From: Hyphomicrobiales bacterium
Lineage (GTDB): Bacteria; Pseudomonadota; Alphaproteobacteria; Rhizobiales; Devosiaceae
Assembly (NCBI GenBank): GCA_015490455.1
Contig: WFXU01000053.1
Coordinates: 1-45,641, forward strand
Direction: 5' to 3'
Length of the DNA stretch: 45,641 nucleotides
The position numbers were made by a program, and so were the translations under genes. Below, one piece after another: positions 1 through 6,460 of the stretch. The stretch's first letter is position 1. The number at the start of each line of letters is the position of its first letter. The notes under the pieces are model-generated. The model saw nothing but the letters and a program-made list of their open reading frames with translations, was not told the DNA's origin and did no database searches.

Positions 1-10
1 AATATTTGAT

Positions 11-40
11 TTGAATATTTATAGTGTCTTTTCATAAAAT
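11..40 (+). promoter_or_regulatory. Candidate promoter of the methyltransferase/endonuclease pair
   Basis: A TTGAAT hexamer (11-16) and TAAAAT (35-40) are separated by 18 nt and resemble a sigma-70-type promoter. Downstream lie a ribosome-binding-like AAGGGG (41-46), a five-codon reading frame from GTG at 51 to TAG at 66-68, and a GATC site at 78-81. The methyltransferase start follows at 109. This is read by eye only, and AT-rich DNA gives many such matches. Confidence 0.3.
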
Positions 41-108
41 AAGGGGTAGAGTGAATATGATTCTATAGAGTAATTATGATCAGATTTTACTAATAAGGAA
101 CTGCTGCA

Positions 109-957
109 GTGGAAGCATATTTTTCGGAAAACAGAGTTAGACTATATCTTGGAGATGTAGTTGAGAAATTAAATGATTTACCGGAAGAATCCATTGATCT
201 GATTTTTGCTGACCCTCCTTACAATCTATCAAATGGTGGTTTCACTTGTCACGCGGGGAAAAGAGTAAATGTCAATAAGGGTAATTGGGATAAAAGTAAT
301 GGTATAGAAGCTGATTTCCAATTTCATGATGAATGGATAAATGCTTGTCGTCGGGTGTTAAAGCCAAACGGTTCTATGTGGATTTCAGGGACTTATCATT
401 CCATTTATGCTTGTGGCTATGCTTTGCAAAAGCAGGGTTGGCATATTATTAACGATATTTGCTGGTATAAGCCAAATGCTGCACCAAACCTATCATGTCG
501 TATGTTCACTGCTAGTCATGAAACATTGCTTTGGGTTAGAAAAAGTAAAAATGCCAAACATACATTTAATTATGATGCGATGAAAAATGGTGATTTTCCT
601 AATGATTTGATTAAAAAGCCCAACAAACAAATGCGCAGTATTTGGGCAATTGGAACACCAAAAAATGATGAAAAAAAATATGGCAAACACCCAACTCAAA
701 AACCAGAATTATTGTTGGATAGGATAATAGAGGCAACATCAAATCCAAATGATATTGTGCTTGACCCATTTTGCGGTAGCGCAACTACTGGTGTTTCGGC
801 TTTAAGAAGTGGGCGAAAATTCATCGGAATAGATGCAGAAAAAGATTATTTAGATAATTTGGCAATTCCAAGATTGTTAGATGTTTTGGATAAAATGACA
901 CCAACTAAATTATATCAAGTTAGTGAAGAACAAGCAGAATATAGCATATTTTTATAA
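109..957 (+). CDS. DpnA-like site-specific DNA adenine methyltransferase (probable GATC specificity)
   Basis: This 282-residue protein is a beta-class amino-methyltransferase. The catalytic DPPY motif (35-38) comes first and the SAM-binding DPFCGS motif (219-224) lies near the C terminus. The sequence around DPPY (FADPPYNLSNGG), the following KGNWDK, the APNLSCRMFTAS stretch and the HPTQKPE motif match DpnA (M2.DpnII) as I recall it. DpnA methylates adenine in GATC and accepts single-stranded DNA. The start is GTG at 109, with AAGGAA (95-100) 8 nt upstream. It is followed after 9 nt by a MutH/Sau3AI-type nuclease, so the two are probably co-transcribed. DpnII-type operons also carry a main methyltransferase (DpnM type), which would lie left of this window if present. 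The family is confident; the GATC target is inferred from both proteins. Confidence 0.9.
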   Translation: MEAYFSENRVRLYLGDVVEKLNDLPEESIDLIFADPPYNLSNGGFTCHAGKRVNVNKGNWDKSNGIEADFQFHDEWINACRRVLKPNGSMWISGTYHSIYACGYALQKQGWHIINDICWYKPNAAPNLSCRMFTASHETLLWVRKSKNAKHTFNYDAMKNGDFPNDLIKKPNKQMRSIWAIGTPKNDEKKYGKHPTQKPELLLDRIIEATSNPNDIVLDPFCGSATTGVSALRSGRKFIGIDAEKDYLDNLAIPRLLDVLDKMTPTKLYQVSEEQAEYSIFL

Positions 958-966
958 GAGGGTGCA

Positions 967-1575
967 GTGGAAAGAAAAGAGGCAGTAAAAAAATTACAGC
1001 TGCTTAAGGGAAAAGAATTACATGAATTGGCAAAGCAACTTGGTGTGACCATTTATAAAGATGGAAAAGTCAACAAAGGCTGGGCAGGGCATGTTTTTGA
1101 AAGATATTTAGAGTTACCAATCAATTCGGCTCAATCACCTAATTTTGGTTCCTGGGAGCTGAAGTCTGTTCCTTTGAAAGTCCTTAAAAATGGTAATTAT
1201 TCTATAAAGGAAACGATGGCAATTACTATGATTGACCCCGTTAATGTCTGTCAAAAAGAGTTTGAAGAAAGTCATCTGCTTGCAAAATTGAAAAAGGCAG
1301 TAGTGGTCGTAAGAACTGTGGGAAAAACAGTTGATGAACCTAGTTATGTACATTCTGTTGTTGAGTTCAATTTGACAGGTGGTCTATATGAATCAGTGAG
1401 GGCTGATTATAATTTAGTTCGCAATATTTTGCTTGATCCTAAAAGAGGATTTAATATGTTAACAGGGACAATGGGTGTATATATTCAGCCAAGAACAAAA
1501 GGCGCAGGTAATGGCTCTACTTCAAGAGCGTTTTATGCTCGTAAATCATTCCTTAAAGAGTTTATAGATATTTGA
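967..1575 (+). CDS. MutH/Sau3AI-family endonuclease (probable GATC-directed)
   Basis: This 202-residue protein has the MutH/Sau3AI restriction-endonuclease fold signatures: the KGWAG box (37-41) with Glu45, the catalytic E-x-K (Glu64-Leu65-Lys66) in SWELKSVPL, and the later ESHLLAKLKK segment. MutH nicks hemimethylated GATC, and Sau3AI-type relatives cleave GATC. Length is close to E. coli MutH (about 229). Where MutH has catalytic Asp70 shortly before E-x-K, this protein reads PNF with Asn59, so either the subfamily uses Asn or activity is weakened. The GTG start at 967 has an AGAGGG-type ribosome-binding site. The methyltransferase pairing suggests a restriction-modification module rather than mismatch repair, because no mutS or mutL is nearby. 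Confidence 0.85.
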   Translation: MERKEAVKKLQLLKGKELHELAKQLGVTIYKDGKVNKGWAGHVFERYLELPINSAQSPNFGSWELKSVPLKVLKNGNYSIKETMAITMIDPVNVCQKEFEESHLLAKLKKAVVVVRTVGKTVDEPSYVHSVVEFNLTGGLYESVRADYNLVRNILLDPKRGFNMLTGTMGVYIQPRTKGAGNGSTSRAFYARKSFLKEFIDI

Positions 1576-1709
1576 ATTGTTTTTAATTTTTCAAAGCGAA
1601 ATAAAACATAGCCATTTGCGATCATAATAATCCAAAAAACCTGCACCAGATGAACTTATCGGTAGCCTATCAGAATGTAAGATAAGTTTTGGAAAAATAA
1701 TCTATTTTT

Positions 1710-2677
1710 ATGACTTTATCTCAAGATTTGCGACTTCGTATTGTTGATTTGGTTGCGTCAGGTCTATTGCGGCGCGCAGCTGCTCGTCGGTTAAGGTTTC
1801 TGCGAGTTCAGCTATCCGGTTTGTCAAACAAGCCGAACTTTTGGGGCATGTTGATGTCAAGAAACCCAAAAAGCGCAAGAGCAAGCTCGATCCGTTTCGA
1901 TATGAATTGATCGAATGGATCGACAAACAACCGGATTTGACCCTAGCTGAAATTTGTGCCCGCTTGTCTGAGGAGCACGGTCTGCGGGTTGGCATTTTAA
2001 CATTGGATGACTGGCTGCGTTCAAATTAGATCACCTATAAAAAACAGCGCACGCCAGTGAGCAGGAACGCAGTGATGTGCAGGCAGCGCGCAACTGTTGG
2101 CGCAAGCGTCAGGATTGGCTGAAGTCCAATCTGCACCTGCTGGATAAATCATGTTCATTGATGAAACCGGGCTGAATACAAAGATGGCATGACTTCGTGG
2201 ACGATCCGCGAAAGGGTAACGCCCGGTTGCTTCAATTCCGCATGGTTACTGGAAAACCATGACTTTCATAGCCGGACTTCGCCATGATGGCATGAGCGCA
2301 CCCTGGCTAATCGATGGTCCCATGGACAGGCCTGTTTTCGTTACCTATATTAAGACCCAACTCGCACCTACAATGCAAAAAGGTGATGTGGTCGTGATGA
2401 ATAGTCTGCCTACTCACAAGCTGGCTGCAGTAGAAAGAGCAATTAAAGAGTGCGGCGCATGGCTGCTATTCTTGCCACCATATTCGCCGGACCTGAACCC
2501 GATTGAGTTAGCTTTTCGAAACTCAAGGCTCACATAAAACGACTGGCGTTGAGAACTGTCGAATGCCTCTGGAAAGCTGTAGGAAATGTCCTTGAATTAT
2601 TTTCATAACAGGAATGTAGCAACTTCTTCACAGCAAGTGGATATGGTATGAGCCAAAATAAACCGGAAATGCCCTAG
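1710..2677 (+). pseudogene. Decayed IS630-family transposase
   Basis: This is a transposase broken by several lesions. The N-terminal helix-turn-helix part (SQDLRLRIVDLVASG, then AAARR) shifts frame near 1790 into KVSASSAIRF and HVDVKKPKKRKSK. There is a stop at about 2028. The first catalytic Asp box (FIDETGLNTKMA) reappears in another frame at about 2154, followed by a stop. The segment from 2259 carries AGLRHDGM and the LPPYSPDLNPIE motif. A further frameshift near 2516 leads into FSKLKAHIKRLALR, and a stop replaces one codon at 2606 before the C-terminal NFFTASGYG. The second catalytic Asp is Asn in VVMNSLPTHK. Base composition is visibly richer in GC than the surrounding DNA, consistent with horizontal origin. 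I could not find convincing terminal inverted repeats. Confidence 0.88.
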
Positions 2678-3033
2678 ACCAACGGGCTGGAAAGCAGACC
2701 ATGCTCTTTCGGTTATAATGCTAAGCGAATTTATTTATCTTTTAATTCAAAATGAAGGTAAGGGTGAAACAGGCGTTAGCGGTGATATATAATTTATATG
2801 CAGCAGAAACTGAATATATGCCAAAATAAAATATTCGTAATAATAATTTTGTTCTATGTTGATGTAAAAAGATAGGCTTAATTACTGCCCGCTTTCATAA
2901 TCCCATTTTGCAGTTCTTACCAATAAATTTCTCTCTTATAGCTAAGCTGACAAAAGGCTGACAAAAATGTCGCCTTTGGTTCAGAAAATATATGTTAGAG
3001 GCTCTACCCAATATTTAGGAATATTAGTCAATT
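2678..3033. other. Gene-free stretch between the IS630 remnant and the cytochrome cluster
   Basis: There is no credible coding sequence here. It returns to the AT-rich composition of the chromosome. It contains an 11-nt near-perfect tandem repeat (GCTGACAAAAG/GCTGACAAAAA, 2946-2967) and a symmetric AATATT-TAGG-AATATT element (3010-3025) just before the cytochrome b561 start. The cytochrome promoter probably lies here, but no convincing -35/-10 pair or sigma-54 -24/-12 pair was seen. Confidence 0.5.
2946..2967 (+). repeat. Tandem 11-nt direct repeat upstream of the cytochrome genes
   Basis: Two adjacent copies, GCTGACAAAAG (2946-2956) and GCTGACAAAAA (2957-2967), differ only in the last base. 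They lie about 70 nt before the cytochrome b561 start. An 11-nt period places both copies on the same face of the helix, which suits a regulator-binding site. That role is inference only. Confidence 0.5.
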
Positions 3034-4167
3034 ATGAAAAATAAAAATATTAAGCAAATCAAAGTTTGGGATCTGCCAATCAGAATATTTCACTGGGCAT
3101 TATTAGTGCTGATTTTGGCGGCGCTTTTAAGCGGTTTTTTTGCTCCGGAATGGTGGCTAAATTATCATATTTGGATTGGCTATGTGATTATTGGCTTGGT
3201 GATTTTTCGTTTAATTTGGGGCTTTTTTGGCTCTTCTTATAGCCGCTTTGTCAGTTTTATTTTTTCGCCAAAAATTCTGTTGGAACACATAAAAGGAATA
3301 AATTCAAATCAGCCAATATATTTTTTGGGGCATAACCCGCTTGGCGCACTGATGGTATTTGCGCTGCTATTTGTTATTAGCGCCATAATAATTAGTGGTT
3401 TGATAAATCTTGGTGGTATTGAAAATCAGGGCCCTTTTGCTTTTCTTATTGATTATGCAACAGGTTTTATTGCTGGCAAGTGGCATATATTTCTTGCCTA
3501 TCTGCTGATTATAATGATTTTTTTGCATATTTTAGGCGTTATTTTTGAGAGCAAAATTAGTCGGATTTCACTAGTTCGTGCAATGATTAATGGCAAAAAG
3601 CCAAATTTAGCTAATTTAGACAATAAAATAGCTATAGGCCTTATAAAACCGCAAATTCTTCCTACAATTTCTATAATGGCGATTTTTGCGATTATTTTTA
3701 TTGGCGGTTATTTTCTTTTAAGCCGCCAAGCTCCATCTGGCTTTATTCTAATGGAGGTAAATGAGGATTTTCAAAGTGAATGCGCTGATTGTCACGAGCT
3801 TTATAGTCCTAGCTTGCTTCCGGCTTCTTCGTGGGAAAAAATGATGAATGAGCTGGATAATCATTTTGGAGAGGACGCTAGCTTAGATATAGAGACAACA
3901 AAAAATATTGCTGCTTATTTAAGAAAATATTCTGCCGAAAATTGGGATAGTGAGGCTTCTAATAATTTTATGATTGTTGATAATAAAGCGCCTTATAAAA
4001 TAAGTGAAACGCCATTTTGGAAAGAGCGGCACAAAAATATAGACGAAAATTTATTCAAAACAAAACCGGTTAAGGGTAAGGGAAATTGCTCAGCCTGCCA
4101 TGCAGATGCAGAGCTTGGTTATTTCCACGATAAAAATATTAAATTTCGTAATAAACCAGTAAAATAA
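3034..4167 (+). CDS. Cytochrome b561 fused to a C-terminal diheme cytochrome c domain
   Basis: This 377-residue two-part protein has an N-terminal cytochrome b561 domain (residues about 10-185) with four hydrophobic helices. Candidate heme b histidines are His20 (FHW), His45, His100, His151 and His165. A fifth helix (about 208-229) anchors a soluble domain with two c-heme sites, CADCH (250-254) and CSACH (352-356). The soluble part closely matches the separate diheme cytochrome encoded at 4609, including a shared SWEKMMNEL...HFGEDASLD segment. In the known SHP/DHC gene clusters, b561 proteins pass electrons from quinol in the membrane to DHC and then SHP; here one DHC unit is tethered to the membrane protein. 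The start has only a weak ribosome-binding site. It is followed by SHP after 11 nt. Confidence 0.9.
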   Translation: MKNKNIKQIKVWDLPIRIFHWALLVLILAALLSGFFAPEWWLNYHIWIGYVIIGLVIFRLIWGFFGSSYSRFVSFIFSPKILLEHIKGINSNQPIYFLGHNPLGALMVFALLFVISAIIISGLINLGGIENQGPFAFLIDYATGFIAGKWHIFLAYLLIIMIFLHILGVIFESKISRISLVRAMINGKKPNLANLDNKIAIGLIKPQILPTISIMAIFAIIFIGGYFLLSRQAPSGFILMEVNEDFQSECADCHELYSPSLLPASSWEKMMNELDNHFGEDASLDIETTKNIAAYLRKYSAENWDSEASNNFMIVDNKAPYKISETPFWKERHKNIDENLFKTKPVKGKGNCSACHADAELGYFHDKNIKFRNKPVK

Positions 4168-4178
4168 GGGACTAAAAT

Positions 4179-4592
4179 ATGCGTAATATAATAATTATAC
4201 TGATTTTTTTGCTATTATTTCCACTAACGGCTTCAATTTCTGCACCAAGAGATGATTATCTTGGTCAATTAGAAAAAATGGCCAAACAGTTTGATGATTC
4301 ATTTTCTGGCTTTTCGGTTGAACGAGGAAAAGAGCTATATTTTAGAAAAAGCACAACCGGTAAAGCAGAAACTCCAAGCTGCACCACATGCCATTCAGAT
4401 TCTCCATTGAAGGCAGGTCAAACCAGAGCCGGAAAACCAATAGATCCAATGGCTGTTTCTAAAACTCCCAGTAGATTTACCGATATTGAAAAAATTGAAA
4501 AATGGTTTCGCAGAAATTGCAAATCAGTATTAGGGCGTGAATGCACACCAATAGAAAAGGGTGACTTTATCACCTTTTTAATGTCACAATAA
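4179..4592 (+). CDS. shp: SHP-type monoheme cytochrome c (DUF1924)
   Basis: This 137-residue exported protein has a signal peptide (about 1-22), one c-heme site CTTCH (68-72) and the C-terminal motif RRNCKSVLGREC (111-122). In sphaeroides heme protein (SHP) of Rhodobacter the heme iron is held by His and a conserved Asn next to a disulfide. As I recall these are Asn88, Cys89 and Cys97, which by spacing correspond to Asn113, Cys114 and Cys122 here. That Asn can leave to allow O2 or NO binding. All key residues are therefore present. It sits between b561-DHC and DHC, its expected electron donors. It acts in the periplasm; the physiological substrate is not established. Confidence 0.9.
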   Translation: MRNIIIILIFLLLFPLTASISAPRDDYLGQLEKMAKQFDDSFSGFSVERGKELYFRKSTTGKAETPSCTTCHSDSPLKAGQTRAGKPIDPMAVSKTPSRFTDIEKIEKWFRRNCKSVLGRECTPIEKGDFITFLMSQ

Positions 4593-4608
4593 TAAATGGA
4601 GAAATAAA

Positions 4609-5067
4609 ATGAAGATAAAAAATAAACTCATAATTACAATTTTTTCATTGCCTTTAATTGCCACTCCTTTGGCGCTGACGGCCAGCGATGATAATGTGCC
4701 TCCCATAAAGAACAAGTTAGTTTTAGAAGAATGTGGAGCTTGCCATTTGGCTTTTCAACCAGCCTTCTTACCCGCTATTTCTTGGGAAAAAATGATGAAT
4801 GAACTGGAAAATCATTTTGGCGAGGATGCCAGTTTAGATAAGGAAATGACAAGGGAAATTACCAATTATATGATGGCTAATGCCCAAAAGAATAAAATTG
4901 TAAATTTTGATAATCCGCCGCTAAGAATTACGGAATTAAGATGGTTCAAACATGAACATGGCGAGCGTGAAGCAAAAAATATGCTAAATAAGAAAAAATT
5001 AAATTCATACGTTGATTGCGCTGCTTGTCACAAGGGTGCTGATAAGGGATATTATGATGATGATTAA
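4609..5067 (+). CDS. dhc: Diheme cytochrome c (DHC), periplasmic
   Basis: This 152-residue protein has a hydrophobic signal segment (about 5-25) and two c-heme sites, CGACH (42-46) and CAACH (137-141). The layout is that of the DHC family, which donates electrons to SHP. The segment around residues 58-77 is nearly identical to the DHC domain fused to cytochrome b561 at 3034, so this is a local duplication. The gene starts 16 nt after shp with a GGAG ribosome-binding site, and the three cytochrome genes form one operon. Further downstream is a hairpin shared with the convergent regulator gene. It probably shuttles electrons in the periplasm between the membrane protein and SHP. Confidence 0.9.
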   Translation: MKIKNKLIITIFSLPLIATPLALTASDDNVPPIKNKLVLEECGACHLAFQPAFLPAISWEKMMNELENHFGEDASLDKEMTREITNYMMANAQKNKIVNFDNPPLRITELRWFKHEHGEREAKNMLNKKKLNSYVDCAACHKGADKGYYDDD

Positions 5068-5077
5068 TCATCCAAAG

Positions 5078-5114
5078 GGCGAAGGGCGCATATCTAACGG
5101 GTGCGTTCTTTGCC
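5078..5114. terminator. Hairpin between convergent dhc and the response-regulator gene
   Basis: GGCGAAGGGCGCA (5078-5090) pairs with TGCGTTCTTTGCC (5102-5114) over 13 positions, three of them G-U on the plus-strand RNA, around an 11-nt loop. It lies exactly between the stops of two convergent genes, so it may terminate transcription from both sides. No long T-run follows directly; TTTTT occurs about 13 nt later. Confidence 0.55.
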
Positions 5115-5119
5115 AATTA

Positions 5120-6460
5120 TTAAATTTTTGTCTTAAAATCATCTCTTTTTAGCGAATATTTTTGCATTTTTTCATAAAGGGATTTTCTTGAAATGCCCAA
5201 ATTTTGATAGGTAGGCTTTAGGCGACCAGAATTGGATTTTAATTCCCTTATTATTATTTGTTTTTCAAAATCGTTCATTTTTTCGGCTAGGTTCTTTTTT
5301 TCTTCCCTTTTTTGAAAGTCACTTTCCAACTCAATACCAAGCGTAAATCTATCGGCGAAATTACGTAATTCCCTTACATTTCCTGGCCAATCCATATTGC
5401 TGATTAACGACAATAATTCATTACTAATAGATTTTGGCTCTTTTCTAAATCTTATTGCTGCCTGACGTAAAAAATGAAAAAATAATTCTGCTATATCTTC
5501 CCGTCTGGAAGAAAGGGGGGGTATTTTGATTGTTGCAACATTGAGTCTATAGAGTAAATCACTTCTGAATTTACCCTTTTTAGCTGCATTTTCCAGATCA
5601 ACACAGGAAGAAGCAATAAAGCGGGCATTAAGAGGAATTTCCTGATTTGAGCCAAGCCTGAAAATTGCATTTTCCTCAATAACACGCAATAATTTGGCCT
5701 GAATTTTCTTTGGCAAAGAGATGATATTATCAAGAAATATGGTGCCATTTTTGCCATGTTCAAATTTGCCGAATCTAGCTCTAGAAGCACCGGCAAAGGC
5801 GCTAGCTTCATAGCCAAATAATTCTCTTTCTATCATATCCTTTGGTAATGCGGCGCAATTTATTGCGATAAAGGGGCCGACTTTATTGTTTGAAAGGGAA
5901 TGAATTGCTCTGGCGCATAATTCTTTTCCGACACCCGTATCGCCAATAATTAAAATATCGGCCGAACTGCTGGCTATTGTTCTGATTTGCGCCTTAATTT
6001 CGCGCATTTTTTCGCTTGAGCCAATAATTTGATTGTCAAGATCATCCAAACCACCGCTAACGGAATTACGTAATTGCCTATTTTCTAGGGTTAAGCGGCG
6101 CTTTTCTTTGGCACGATTAATTGCATCTAAAAATCGTTCCTGCTCAAAGGGTTTTTCAATAAAATCATAAGCACCATCACGCATAGCCCCAACGGCTAAA
6201 TTAATATCAGCATGGCCGCTAATTAATAAAACAGGTAATTCCTCATCAATTAAAATTGTCTTTTTTAATAGCTCAATCCCATCCATTTGCGGCATGCGAA
6301 TATCACTAACCAAAATTGCCGGATAATCTCTTGATATTATTGCCAGAGCTTGTTCGGCCGAGCTTAAAATTCGTGCCTTAATAGCGGCCAAATCAAACAT
6401 TTGTTTTGCCGCCAGGCGCAAATCCTCATCATCATCAATAAATAATGTTTCTATTTGCAT
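5120..6460 (-). CDS. DctD-like NtrC-family response regulator with degenerate AAA+ motifs
   Basis: This 446-residue protein has a receiver domain (about 3-115) with phospho-acceptor Asp53 and Lys103. An AAA+ domain follows with an intact Walker A (GDTGVGKE, 173-180), and a C-terminal Fis-type helix-turn-helix (about 395-440). Overall similarity is to DctD, the sigma-54 activator of C4-dicarboxylate transport. Two signatures deviate. The sigma-54-contacting GAFTGA loop reads SAFAGA (220-225), and Walker B reads FLDNI, with Asn245 where Glu normally completes the motif. It may therefore not work as a standard sigma-54 activator. It overlaps the sensor-kinase gene by 10 nt. No dicarboxylate transporter is present; the cytochrome module is the nearest candidate target. 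Confidence 0.88.
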   Translation of the reverse strand: MQIETLFIDDDEDLRLAAKQMFDLAAIKARILSSAEQALAIISRDYPAILVSDIRMPQMDGIELLKKTILIDEELPVLLISGHADINLAVGAMRDGAYDFIEKPFEQERFLDAINRAKEKRRLTLENRQLRNSVSGGLDDLDNQIIGSSEKMREIKAQIRTIASSSADILIIGDTGVGKELCARAIHSLSNNKVGPFIAINCAALPKDMIERELFGYEASAFAGASRARFGKFEHGKNGTIFLDNIISLPKKIQAKLLRVIEENAIFRLGSNQEIPLNARFIASSCVDLENAAKKGKFRSDLLYRLNVATIKIPPLSSRREDIAELFFHFLRQAAIRFRKEPKSISNELLSLISNMDWPGNVRELRNFADRFTLGIELESDFQKREEKKNLAEKMNDFEKQIIIRELKSNSGRLKPTYQNLGISRKSLYEKMQKYSLKRDDFKTKI

